From: Tateyamaria sp. syn59
GTDB lineage: Bacteria; Pseudomonadota; Alphaproteobacteria; Rhodobacterales; Rhodobacteraceae
Direction: 5' to 3'
Assembly: GCF_007995245.1 (NCBI RefSeq)
Contig: NZ_VCBA01000002.1
Location: 186,001 to 250,000, forward strand
Length of the DNA stretch: 64,000 nucleotides
In this document: one piece after another, positions 54,555 through 62,537 of the stretch
How positions within the stretch are numbered: position 1 is the stretch's first letter
Layout of the letters: each line of letters opens with the position of its first letter
Position numbers and translations under genes: made by a program
Notes under the pieces: generated by a model
The model's input: the letters and a program-made list of their open reading frames with translations, nothing else
What the model was told of the DNA's origin: nothing
The model's database searches: none

Positions 54555-55331
54555 TCAGCGCCCCTCGAAACTGGGTTTGCGCTTTTCCACAAACGCCAGA
54601 ACACCTTCGCGGAAGTCGCGGCTCTTGCCACAGGCGCCCTGCTCTGCCGCCTCTGACGCCAGCTGCTGTTCCAGGTCGTTGTCCCAGCTGGCGCGGATCA
54701 CCCGTTTGGCCGCGGCGAAGGCTTGCGTCGGCCCTTGAGACAGGTGCGCGACGCGCGCGCGCCAATGTGCGTCGAACTCGTCATCCGCCACGGCTTCCCA
54801 GATCATACCCCAGGCATCCGCCTGCTTTGCCGTGATCTTTTCCGCAAAAAGGGCGGCTCCCATCGCCTTGGCCATCCCCATCGTACGCGGCAGAACATAG
54901 GTGCCACCGGCATCCGGGATCAGTCCGATGCGGGTAAAGGCTTGCAGAAAATACGCGCTCTCGGACGCGATCACCACATCGCATGCAAGTGCCAGGTTGG
55001 CCCCCGCCCCGGCAGCGGCACCGTTCACGACCGCCACAGTGGGCACCGGGCACGCCACGATGGCATTCAGCATCGGCGCATATTCGTCGCGCAAGGTCCG
55101 CTCAAGGTCCAGATCGGACGCATTGGCCCGATCACCCAGGTCCTGGCCCGAGCAAAACGCCCGCCCTGCCCCGGTCAGCACGACAACACGCGCAGTCTTT
55201 CCGGCATGGGTGACCGCCACCTCGATCTCCGCCCGCATCTGCGTGGTCAGGGCGTTCATCTTCTCCGGCCGGTTCAGCGTGATGATCGCCGCACCGTCAT
55301 CCATCTCGTAAGTGAGGGTGTCGTATTTCAT
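54555..55331 (-). CDS. Enoyl-CoA hydratase/isomerase (PaaG-like)
   Basis: A 258-residue crotonase-fold protein. Features: AAIITLNRPEKMNALTTQMR (about 13–32), VVVLTGAGRAFCSGQDLGDR (oxyanion-hole region, about 48–67), VATVNGAAAGAGANLALACD-type loop as VVNGAAAGAGANLALACDVV (about 102–121), and RIGLIPDAGGTYVLPRTMGM (about 132–151). Asp in IPDAGGT replaces the Glu of classical hydratases, which fits the PaaG isomerase group (2-(1,2-epoxy-1,2-dihydrophenyl)acetyl-CoA isomerase). No other paa genes are present, so the role stays open. It lies 70 nt after ccmH in the same direction. Confidence 0.86.
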   Translation of the reverse strand: MKYDTLTYEMDDGAAIITLNRPEKMNALTTQMRAEIEVAVTHAGKTARVVVLTGAGRAFCSGQDLGDRANASDLDLERTLRDEYAPMLNAIVACPVPTVAVVNGAAAGAGANLALACDVVIASESAYFLQAFTRIGLIPDAGGTYVLPRTMGMAKAMGAALFAEKITAKQADAWGMIWEAVADDEFDAHWRARVAHLSQGPTQAFAAAKRVIRASWDNDLEQQLASEAAEQGACGKSRDFREGVLAFVEKRKPSFEGR

Positions 55332-55400
55332 GGCCGGTGTCCTTTTTCGGGTCTGATCCTCAATACCAAACAGATCAGTTTAGAAAAGCCCCGAGGGTGG

Positions 55401-55856
55401 TCACTCGTCCATAATCTCACGCAAACGTCGCGTCTCTGCGTCGCTCAAGCTACCGTCCGCAACGGCAGGCGCGCGGCTGCGGCCACGCAGGTACCCCACG
55501 CCGATCCCAATGGCGAGCAGGAACATCAGCGGCCCCGCGGCCCAAAGCATCCAGTTTGATCCAGACACGCGCGGCGTCATCAGAACAAACTCACCGTACC
55601 GCTCGACAAAGAAGTCTACGACCTGTTCGTTGGTCTGCCCCGCTGCCACCTGTTCGCGGATCAGGCGGCGGGCATCCACGGCCCATTGCGCGTTCGAGGA
55701 TGCAATAGATTCAGACTGGCACACCACGCAACGCAGGGCGTGATCCAGTTCGCGCGCCTGCGCCTCCAGCCTGGGATCATCCAGCATCTCGGTGGGATCC
55801 AGAGCCAGCGCCGCCGTGCTCAACGCCAGCCAGAACAGAACCGCAAGCCGCCTCAT
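55401..55856 (-). CDS. ccmH: Cytochrome c maturation protein CcmH (heme-lyase thiol component)
   Basis: Reduces apocytochrome c cysteines for heme attachment, working with CcmF at the periplasmic face. A 151-residue protein with a signal peptide (RLAVLFWLALSTAALAL) and the RCVVCQSESI motif (CxxC, about 43–52). A helical bundle (RRLIREQVAAGQTNEQVVDF) follows, then one C-terminal transmembrane segment (WMLWAAGPLMFLLAIGIGVG) and a cytoplasmic tail ending ETRRLREIMDE. It is the short (CcmH/CycL) form, without the fused CcmI TPR domain. It overlaps ccmF by 4 nt. Confidence 0.94.
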   Translation of the reverse strand: MRRLAVLFWLALSTAALALDPTEMLDDPRLEAQARELDHALRCVVCQSESIASSNAQWAVDARRLIREQVAAGQTNEQVVDFFVERYGEFVLMTPRVSGSNWMLWAAGPLMFLLAIGIGVGYLRGRSRAPAVADGSLSDAETRRLREIMDE

Positions 55857-57823
55857 TCCGCAGGCACCGCTGCATCGCCACGCGCTTGTCTGCGCGCACC
55901 TACAGCGACACGGAACCGCCGGTCGCTCAGGGACAACAGCCCGCCCAGCGACATCAGCGCACAGCCAATCCAGATCCAGTTCGTAAGCGGCTTGATATAG
56001 GTGCGCACGGCCCAGCCTCCGTTCACCTGTTCATCCCCGATCACGACATAGACGTCACGCGCCAGATCATAGTCAATCCCGGCCTCGGTCGTCGGCATTT
56101 GTGCCACGGGGTAGATCCGCTTTTCAGGCCGCAGCTGGGCAATCTCTTCACCGTTTTGAGCAAGGGTAATGAACGCCATCGTGGACAGGTAATTCGGACC
56201 CTCCACATTCTCGACCGCATCCAGTGTCAGGTCATAGCCACTCACATTGAACTGCTCACCGATCTGGGCCACGCGAATGTCTTCTGTCTGCCACGCGGTC
56301 AGCCCGGCCACCCCGATCATCGTCACGCCAAGGCCCGCATGCGCAACCGTCTTGCCCCAATCGGCGCGCGGCAAACGCCATAGCCGACCAAAGTCAAACT
56401 TCTGCCCCGTACGCGAGGCCAGATCGACCATTGCGCCCATGACCAGCCAGGCGCCCAGAAACGCGCCCAGCGGGCCGGTCAGCGGCTTGCCGGTGTTCAT
56501 CGCCCATGCCAACCCGCCAAAGGCCAGGGCAAGCACAAAAACATAGCGCAGGGGCCGCACGGCCCGCGCGATCTGCCCCCGCTTCCAGGGGATCATCGCT
56601 CCAACGGGCAGGATCAGACCAAGGATCACCATGAACGGCGTGAACGCCATGTTGAAGAAAGGCGGCCCCACGCTCAGCGTCCGGTCAAAGAACATCTCGG
56701 CCACCAGCGGCCACATGGTCCCTACAAAGACGACGAAACAGCTTACCGCCAACAACGCATTGTTGGCCACCAACGCACTTTCCCGGCTCACCACGCCAAA
56801 GACGCCCCGTGCCTCCATGACACCGGCGCGCAGCGCAAAGAGGATCAGCGCGCCACCCATGAAAAAGCCCATGATCATCAGGATGAAAACACCACGCTCA
56901 GGGTCGTTCGCAAACGCATGGACAGAGGTCAGCAGGCCGGACCGCACGATAAACGTCCCGATCAGCGAAAAGCCAAAGGCAAGGATCGCCAGCAAGATCG
57001 TCCAAGCCTTCAGGCTCTCCCGCTTTTCCACGACAATCGCGGAATGCAGCAGCGCTGCGGCCAGCAACCAGGGCATGAAGGACGCATTCTCGACCGGGTC
57101 CCAGAACCAGAAGCCGCCCCAGCCCAACTCATAGTAGGCCCACCACGACCCTAGCGCGATGCCGATGGTCAGAAACACCCAGGCCGCCAACGTCCAGGGC
57201 CGTACCCAACGCCCCCATGCGGCGTCGACACGCCCTTCGATCAGGGCGGCGACAGCAAAGGAAAACGCCATACTCAAGCCCACATAGCCCAAGTACAGAA
57301 ACGGCGGGTGAAGCGCCAAACCCGGATCTTGCAAGAGCGGGTTCAGATCCTGTCCGTCAAAGGGCGGCACCGCAAGGCGCAAAAACGGGTTTGATGTGAA
57401 CAGAATAAAGGCCAGAAACGCTACGCCAATGGCCCCTTGCACCGCCAACACGCGCGCCCGTAACGTAGGTGGCAGATTGTTGCCAAACCAGGCGGCCATC
57501 GCGCCAAAGAGCGCCACAATCAGCACCCAGAGGAGCATGGAGCCCTCGTGGTTCCCCCAGGTCCCCGAAATCTTGTAGATCATCGGTTTCGCCGAATGGC
57601 TGTTCAGCACCACCAGCCGCAGCGAAAAATCGGACACGATAAAGGCCCACATGAGCGCGGCAAAGGAAAAGGCGATCAGTATAAACTGAAGCGACGCCGC
57701 GGGCTCAGCCACCGCCATCCATCTCGGGTTTCGTCGCCATGCCCCCACCATCGGCACAACCGACTGCACGATTGCGATCAGAAAGGCGAGGACGAGGGCG
57801 AAATGACCGAGCTCTGTAATCAT
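55853..57823 (-). CDS. ccmF: Cytochrome c maturation protein CcmF (heme lyase)
   Basis: Integral membrane core of the system I cytochrome c heme lyase. The 656-residue protein has about 15 hydrophobic segments, and its start (ITELGHFALVLAFLIAIVQS) lies in the first. The tryptophan-rich heme-handling signature is WAYYELGWGGFWFWDPVENA (about 230–249), with conserved His in GNHEGSMLLWVLI (about 93–105) and further His in LLHSAIVVEKRESLKAWT. The periplasmic C-terminal part (about 490–610) is typical. It overlaps ccmH by 4 nt. Upstream, the holin and muramidase genes separate it from ccmE. Confidence 0.95.
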   Translation of the reverse strand: MITELGHFALVLAFLIAIVQSVVPMVGAWRRNPRWMAVAEPAASLQFILIAFSFAALMWAFIVSDFSLRLVVLNSHSAKPMIYKISGTWGNHEGSMLLWVLIVALFGAMAAWFGNNLPPTLRARVLAVQGAIGVAFLAFILFTSNPFLRLAVPPFDGQDLNPLLQDPGLALHPPFLYLGYVGLSMAFSFAVAALIEGRVDAAWGRWVRPWTLAAWVFLTIGIALGSWWAYYELGWGGFWFWDPVENASFMPWLLAAALLHSAIVVEKRESLKAWTILLAILAFGFSLIGTFIVRSGLLTSVHAFANDPERGVFILMIMGFFMGGALILFALRAGVMEARGVFGVVSRESALVANNALLAVSCFVVFVGTMWPLVAEMFFDRTLSVGPPFFNMAFTPFMVILGLILPVGAMIPWKRGQIARAVRPLRYVFVLALAFGGLAWAMNTGKPLTGPLGAFLGAWLVMGAMVDLASRTGQKFDFGRLWRLPRADWGKTVAHAGLGVTMIGVAGLTAWQTEDIRVAQIGEQFNVSGYDLTLDAVENVEGPNYLSTMAFITLAQNGEEIAQLRPEKRIYPVAQMPTTEAGIDYDLARDVYVVIGDEQVNGGWAVRTYIKPLTNWIWIGCALMSLGGLLSLSDRRFRVAVGARRQARGDAAVPAE

Positions 57824-57981
57824 GCAATTGTTATAAGAAGTGTGACGCCCTCCGCCAATGCCCCTGCTGCATTTGTCGCATCACGAATGTGCCAGTCATC
57901 CCTTCTGCTGGCCGAAAATACGTCGAGGGTTTGGGTACTGGCCCCCAGGTTACAGAGTGGTGTCGCGCGGCGCCCTTTGGG

Positions 57982-58554
57982 TCAGGCCACGCGTCGCCAT
58001 TCCTCCAAAGCCGCATTCCCAGAAGGCGCCAGTGACGCGACGGTCAAGGCAGCATCGCCATCCGTGTCCGCCGCGCCAATCCCGTCGTGACGCAACTTGC
58101 GCAGGGCCGAGACATTCTCGATCACCTGCGGGAGATGCGCCATCGTCTGCACAATCTCGCGCTGGAATTGCTGCGCCTTCACCTGATGTCGCGCGCCGAA
58201 ATAAAACGACACGATGACCCCCAGCAGCCACCACAGCGGCTCCGGAACAAGCGCAATCCCCTGCATCCGTTCGGCAAACCACAAGGGCGACACCATTGCG
58301 GATACGAACAGTCCCAGCGTACCCAGGGCAAGCGCCGGACGTGGCAAGCGATTGATACCGTCCATGAACCGGTCGAACCATCCCTGACGCGCGACGGCAA
58401 ACTCCGCGCCAAACTCGCGCATGGCCGTCATCTGCACCTCGTGGGCGCGGGCCGATCCGGCCTCCGCATTCTCGCGAAACACCTGCACCGTGTCGCGCAC
58501 CACATTCCGGTCGCCGCCGAACAGCAGCCCCAACAACCCCCTGATCATCCCCAT
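57982..58554 (-). CDS. Holin (three-transmembrane type), GTA-lysis-like
   Basis: A 190-residue membrane protein. After an N-terminal MGMIRGLLGLLFGGDRNVV comes an amphipathic stretch (about 20–70). Two clear hydrophobic helices follow, PALALGTLGLFVSAMVSPLW (about 72–91) and EPLWWLLGVIVSFYFGAR (about 104–121), and then a polar tail with QFQREIVQTMAHLPQVIENV. This fits the 3TM holin family, which makes membrane holes releasing a muralytic enzyme. It overlaps the muramidase stop region by 10 nt, a phage-like lysis pair. Rhodobacter capsulatus uses a similar holin/endolysin pair outside its structural cluster for GTA release. Only that analogy supports the GTA role. Confidence 0.82.
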   Translation of the reverse strand: MGMIRGLLGLLFGGDRNVVRDTVQVFRENAEAGSARAHEVQMTAMREFGAEFAVARQGWFDRFMDGINRLPRPALALGTLGLFVSAMVSPLWFAERMQGIALVPEPLWWLLGVIVSFYFGARHQVKAQQFQREIVQTMAHLPQVIENVSALRKLRHDGIGAADTDGDAALTVASLAPSGNAALEEWRRVA

Positions 58555-59156
58555 GCTGCAATCCTTTCCCGAAACTGCGCATCCGTCAGGTGAAAGCGCG
58601 GCGCGATGAACTCTTCGGCCCGCTTGATCCACCCGCCCTTGCCGCCCGCCCGCGTGCGTGCGTACTTGCGACTGGCCGGACGGTTGTCGGCGATGCGGAA
58701 GTAATAGTTGCGCCGCGCGATCCCATAAGCGTCGACCAGATGATCCGGTGCTGCATCAAACGCTGCACGTGCTGCGCCAATGCTCTGCGGTCCCAGCGCG
58801 CCATCCACGATCACACTCTGCCCCATGGAATTCAGCAACCGCTGCAGGATCTTGATCGCGTTGCCACCGGCGTTCACGTACATGTCGAACACCGTGGCAT
58901 GCAGCGGCTCCGGCAGATCCCCAATCCGCGGCCGCTCGAAGTAATGCAGCACAAAGATGTCCACAGCCTGCGCTCGGCTCAGTTGCCGCACGTCACGCAC
59001 ATCCACATCCCCGTCCCGATCCAGGTCCAGCCCCAGCCGCTGAATCGTGTGGATGGTCACGCCGAAATTCGTGGCCCCGCCCGGATCATCCGGGTCATTC
59101 ACAAAGCCGCCCTCGCGACCAACGATCTCTTCCGCAATCTGACGTACGTCCTGCAT
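58545..59156 (-). CDS. Holin-associated N-acetylmuramidase (GH108-type endolysin)
   Basis: A 203-residue lysozyme-like enzyme that cleaves peptidoglycan glycan strands. Catalytic region: AEEIVGREGGFVNDPDDPGG (about 8–27; the Glu in GREGG is the expected acid), then ATNFGVTIHTIQRLGLDLDR. A calcium-loop-like insert DLDRDGDVDVRDVRQLS (about 43–59) precedes FVLHYFERPRIGDLPEPLHA (about 67–86) and YVNAGGNAIKILQRLLN. The C-terminal half is a peptidoglycan-binding region (VDGALGPQSIGAA, about 123–135). The ATG at 59156 has AGGGTGA upstream. It overlaps the holin start. It lacks a signal peptide, as holin-dependent endolysins do. Confidence 0.88.
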   Translation of the reverse strand: MQDVRQIAEEIVGREGGFVNDPDDPGGATNFGVTIHTIQRLGLDLDRDGDVDVRDVRQLSRAQAVDIFVLHYFERPRIGDLPEPLHATVFDMYVNAGGNAIKILQRLLNSMGQSVIVDGALGPQSIGAARAAFDAAPDHLVDAYGIARRNYYFRIADNRPASRKYARTRAGGKGGWIKRAEEFIAPRFHLTDAQFRERIAAWG

Positions 59157-59204
59157 GTCTTCACCCTGATGGTGTCCCATGGGGCAGAACGTCAGCGATG
59201 TAGG

Positions 59205-59218
59205 TTAACGGGTCTTAA
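59205..59218. promoter_or_regulatory. Near-CtrA site (TTAA-N6-TTAA) upstream of the muramidase gene
   Basis: TTAACGGGTCTTAA lies 49–62 nt before the muramidase start. The CtrA consensus needs 7 nt between the TTAA halves and here there are 6, so this is only suggestive. Confidence 0.3.
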
Positions 59219-59230
59219 CGCGACCGTACG

Positions 59231-59674
59231 CTAGGTCTCGGGGTCCTTATAGACGCCCTGCTCTTTCAGAGCGTCCACGACCTCGGCCGGCATATAGGTC
59301 TCGTCATGTTTGGCAAGGATTTCAGAGGCTTCAAAGACGCCGTCGATATACTTACCCGTGCCCACCATGCCCTGATTTTCCTCGAACAGATCAGGAAGCA
59401 CGCCAGTAAAGACGACAGGCACAGACGCACCACCGTCGGTCACTTCAAAGCGAATCGAAGCGCCCTCGCCGCGCACGAGCGAGCCCTCAGCCACCAAACC
59501 ACCGATCCGAAACACCTCAGTCGGGCCCGGAGGTTCGGCCATGATCTGGCTCGGGGCGCGGAAGAAGTTGATCCCATCGCGCATCGCATAGCCGATCAGC
59601 ACCGTCGAAACCGTCAACGCCACCGCCGCAAGGGCGATGATCTGGATCCGACGCTGCTTCTTCAGGCTTTTCAT
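59231..59674 (-). CDS. ccmE: Cytochrome c maturation protein CcmE (heme chaperone)
   Basis: Carries heme covalently from CcmC/D to the CcmF/H lyase. A 147-residue protein with an N-terminal membrane anchor (IQIIALAAVALTVSTVLIGY, about 10–29) and the OB-fold periplasmic domain: FRIGGLVAEGSLVRGEGASI (about 54–73), FEVTDGGASVPVVFTGVLPD (about 75–94) and LFEENQGMVGTGKY. The heme-binding His is in EILAKHDETYMP (HxxxY motif, about 119–130). It starts 9 nt after the argC stop. Confidence 0.95.
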   Translation of the reverse strand: MKSLKKQRRIQIIALAAVALTVSTVLIGYAMRDGINFFRAPSQIMAEPPGPTEVFRIGGLVAEGSLVRGEGASIRFEVTDGGASVPVVFTGVLPDLFEENQGMVGTGKYIDGVFEASEILAKHDETYMPAEVVDALKEQGVYKDPET

Positions 59675-59683
59675 GGACGTCTG

Positions 59684-60712
59684 CTATGGAAAAAGCGGGG
59701 CCATCATCAGCCCCTCGACCTCATTTATACCTAACATCAGATTGGCGTTTTGCAACGCCTGCCCCGAAGATCCCTTGGTCAAATTGTCGAGGGCCGCGAC
59801 CACAACCGTCCGCCGAGGCAACCGATCGGCGGCCACTCCGATATGGCAGAAGTTCGACCCGCGTACATGCCTCGTCGAGGGTACCTCACCCATGGGCAGC
59901 ACTTCGATGAAAGGCTCGTTCTCATACGCAGACGCCAACGTATCCCACACAGCCTGTGCATCGCCTTTGACGTAGGCCGTGCCCAAAATCCCCCTATTTG
60001 CAGGGATCAAATGCGGCTGAAACTGTATGTGAACCTCCCGGCCCGCCACTTTTGAAAACTCCTGATCGAACTCGCCGAGATGCCGATGCGACCCGCCGGT
60101 GGCATAAGCGTGATAGCCTTCGGACAGCTCTGCATGCAGCAGGTTTTCCTTCAACACCCGCCCCGCGCCCGACACAGCAGCCTTCAAATCCAGAATGATG
60201 TCATCCAGGTCGATGACCCCAGCCGCGATCAAAGGCCGCAGCGCAAACTGACCGGTCGCTGCGTTGCAGCCCGTACCCGCGACGAGCCGCGCACCGGCAA
60301 TCTCGTCCCGGTAAAACTCGGTCAGGCCATAAACGGCCTCGCCCTGCATCGCGACCGCCGCATGCGGGTTGCCGTACCACTTCTGATAGGCCTCCGGATC
60401 GCGCAGCCTGAAATCGGCACTCAGATCCACGATCCGCAAACCCCGCGGCAGGCCCGAGATCACCTCCTGGCTGGTCTTGTGCGGCAGCGCGCAAAAGCAC
60501 AGATCAATACCTGCCCAGTCAATCTGGTCAAAGGCGACCATCGGCGGCAGGTCCAGATGGCGCAGATGCGGATAGACTTGCGCAACGGTCTGACCAGCTT
60601 TAGAGAACGCTCCCAAATCCTTGATTTCAATGGAAGAGTGTCCGGCAATCAGCCGGATCAGTTCAGCGCCCGTGTAGCCGGAAGCGCCCAGAATAGCGAT
60701 GTTATAGGTCAT
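59684..60712 (-). CDS. argC: N-acetyl-gamma-glutamyl-phosphate reductase
   Basis: Third step of arginine synthesis, NADPH-dependent. The 342-residue protein shows the nucleotide-binding start [20 protein letters not shown] (about 6–25) and [20 protein letters not shown] (about 73–92). The catalytic Cys is in [20 protein letters not shown] (about 144–163), and [18 protein letters not shown] (about 234–251) is the substrate-side motif. Normal length for type 1 ArgC. ccmE follows 9 nt later on the same strand; murI precedes by 27 nt. No other arg biosynthetic genes are nearby. Confidence 0.95.
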   Translation of the reverse strand: MTYNIAILGASGYTGAELIRLIAGHSSIEIKDLGAFSKAGQTVAQVYPHLRHLDLPPMVAFDQIDWAGIDLCFCALPHKTSQEVISGLPRGLRIVDLSADFRLRDPEAYQKWYGNPHAAVAMQGEAVYGLTEFYRDEIAGARLVAGTGCNAATGQFALRPLIAAGVIDLDDIILDLKAAVSGAGRVLKENLLHAELSEGYHAYATGGSHRHLGEFDQEFSKVAGREVHIQFQPHLIPANRGILGTAYVKGDAQAVWDTLASAYENEPFIEVLPMGEVPSTRHVRGSNFCHIGVAADRLPRRTVVVAALDNLTKGSSGQALQNANLMLGINEVEGLMMAPLFP

Positions 60713-60739
60713 GTCAGTCTTCTTGCATAAGGTGTCAGA

Positions 60740-61549
60740 TCAAGCGGCATCAAACGTGATCTGTCGTCGCAAGAACTGCGTGGCGCGCTGGCTGACGGTC
60801 TTGGGATTGCCCGTGGTCAGAAACCCTGCCTCGCCTCCACCCATCTTGTCCGGGTGACGCTCCAGATAGTCGGCAAGACTCTCGCCCACCAACCCGGCTT
60901 GTGAATAGACGGCCACATCCGCGCCCAGCGCGTCCTGAAACTCGTCCTGCATCAGTGGGTAGTGCGTACAGCCCAGAATGGCCGCCTGTGGTTCCGGCAT
61001 CTTGCGCTTCAGCGCATCCACATGGGACCGCACCAGCGCGTCGGCCAGGATCATGTCACCATCCTCAATGGCATCGACAACACCACCGCAGGCCTGCGCC
61101 TCCACATCCACACCAATGGCCCGGAACGCCAACTCGCGCTGGAATGCCCGGCTCGCCACCGTCGCAGGTGTCGCAAACAGCGCCACATGCTGCACAGCCA
61201 CCTCGCGGGGCGGAGAGTTGTCGCCCCACTGCCGCTCCGTCAGTGCTTCGATCATCGGCACGAAGACCCCAAGCACCCGCTTGTCCGTAGGCACCCAGCC
61301 TTCCTGCATCCGGCGCAAAGCGGCAGCAGAGGCCGTGTTACAAGCCAAAATCACCAAATCACAGCCCGCATCAAACAGCCGCTGCACAGCCGCCGTCGTC
61401 AGGTCATAGATGTTGTCCGCCGTCCGCACGCCGTAAGGCGCATTGGCACTGTCGGCGAGATAGATGAAATCCACGTCCGGCAACCGCTTTTGCGCAGCAT
61501 CCAGCACGGTCAAACCGCCCAAACCGGAATCGAAAATACCAACTGCCAT
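60740..61549 (-). CDS. murI: Glutamate racemase
   Basis: Supplies D-glutamate for peptidoglycan. The 269-residue protein shows [20 protein letters not shown] (catalytic Asp, about 3–22), [20 protein letters not shown] (about 29–48), and the two catalytic cysteines in [18 protein letters not shown] (about 69–86) and [19 protein letters not shown] (about 186–204). The FD-SGxGG and GCTHYPL signatures are intact. It is in a head-to-tail row with the acyltransferase upstream (18-nt gap) and argC downstream. Confidence 0.95.
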   Translation of the reverse strand: MAVGIFDSGLGGLTVLDAAQKRLPDVDFIYLADSANAPYGVRTADNIYDLTTAAVQRLFDAGCDLVILACNTASAAALRRMQEGWVPTDKRVLGVFVPMIEALTERQWGDNSPPREVAVQHVALFATPATVASRAFQRELAFRAIGVDVEAQACGGVVDAIEDGDMILADALVRSHVDALKRKMPEPQAAILGCTHYPLMQDEFQDALGADVAVYSQAGLVGESLADYLERHPDKMGGGEAGFLTTGNPKTVSQRATQFLRRQITFDAA

Positions 61550-61567
61550 CGCGTGCCTCTTGCGGCC

Positions 61568-62452
61568 TCAAGTGCGGTGCCGCTCTTCGAACTCATACCC
61601 CAGGTCAAACACCTTCACCGGGTTTGGGTTCAGCTCATACGTGGCTTTGCGCAGGAATTCCATCATCTGTTTCGGATGCTGGGCCATGGGGTTCAGCACG
61701 TCCCTGCCAATCGGGTCGCCTACGACCACATCCACGGGTGTATCGACCCGCTTTTTGAACTCCTTGATCAGCAGCCCAAGGCGCAGCGTATTGTGCAGAT
61801 GGCTGGCAATCTGGAACAGGCGACTGGTGTGCCCGTCGAAGTAAAGCGGCACGACGGTCGCATTGGACTTCGCCACCATGCGGGCAGTGAAACTGCGCCA
61901 ACCGGGATCCATGGGCCGAGAAAACGGCTTTGCCGCCGTGCTCACCGTTCCGCCGGGAAAGATGCCTATCGCCCCGCCCGCGCCCAGATACCGCAGGGAC
62001 TCTTTGCGGGTCGCCACATTCAGCGCCATCGCCTCGCGCGTGTCATCAAAGCTGATGGGCAGCAGCACGCGGTTCAGCTCTTCAGCCTTCTTGAAGACCG
62101 AGTTCGCCATGATGCGAAAGTCACCCCGGATCGTTGACAGAATGTGACCCATCATGAGCCCATCCAGAATGCCGTAAGGATGGTTGGCGATCAGAATCAG
62201 CGGCCCGTCGCGCGGAATATTCTCCAGCGCCCCGCCCACGACGTTCAACGACAGCCCATAGCGCTCAACCATCACGGCCCAGAAGTCGCGGCCCGCCGCA
62301 ACCTCGTGCTCGTACCCCTCGGCCCGCTTGATCAAACGCAAGCGACCGGTCGTGTTTTCCAATATACGGATCAAGGCCCGCCCGCCTTTGGTTTCGGCGG
62401 AATGGGAATAACTGATCTCGCGCGTGATCTCGCGCTGCTGGCGACGGTGCAT
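61568..62452 (-). CDS. PlsC-type lysophospholipid acyltransferase
   Basis: A 294-residue acyltransferase. The acyl-acceptor/donor motif reads LILIANHPYGILDGLMMGHI (about 86–105): His and Asp are separated by five residues (HPYGILD) instead of the usual four. A similar spacing occurs in the hemolysin-like acyltransferase subgroup. Other motifs: RIMANSVFKKAEELNRVLLP (about 112–131), AIGIFPGGTVSTAAKPFSRP (about 163–182; the FPEG equivalent is FPGG), and ATVVPLYFDGHTSRLFQIAS (about 200–219). It is cytoplasmic-membrane associated. The substrate could be lysophosphatidate or an amino-acid lyso-lipid. It lies 18 nt upstream of murI. Confidence 0.86.
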   Translation of the reverse strand: MHRRQQREITREISYSHSAETKGGRALIRILENTTGRLRLIKRAEGYEHEVAAGRDFWAVMVERYGLSLNVVGGALENIPRDGPLILIANHPYGILDGLMMGHILSTIRGDFRIMANSVFKKAEELNRVLLPISFDDTREAMALNVATRKESLRYLGAGGAIGIFPGGTVSTAAKPFSRPMDPGWRSFTARMVAKSNATVVPLYFDGHTSRLFQIASHLHNTLRLGLLIKEFKKRVDTPVDVVVGDPIGRDVLNPMAQHPKQMMEFLRKATYELNPNPVKVFDLGYEFEERHRT

Positions 62453-62537
62453 AGCGGGTGGCCTGACTATTCTATGCGCCCCGTTTTACGGGGTGCGCGT
62501 AATCCTGCCTAGCCCATATGACACAGGTGTGACGCGA

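Noticed and set aside
57982-59156. Prophage remnant around the holin and muramidase genes
   Set aside because: No integrase, capsid, tail or attachment repeats were found, and the flanking genes are uninterrupted ccm genes, so a host-retained lysis pair fits better.
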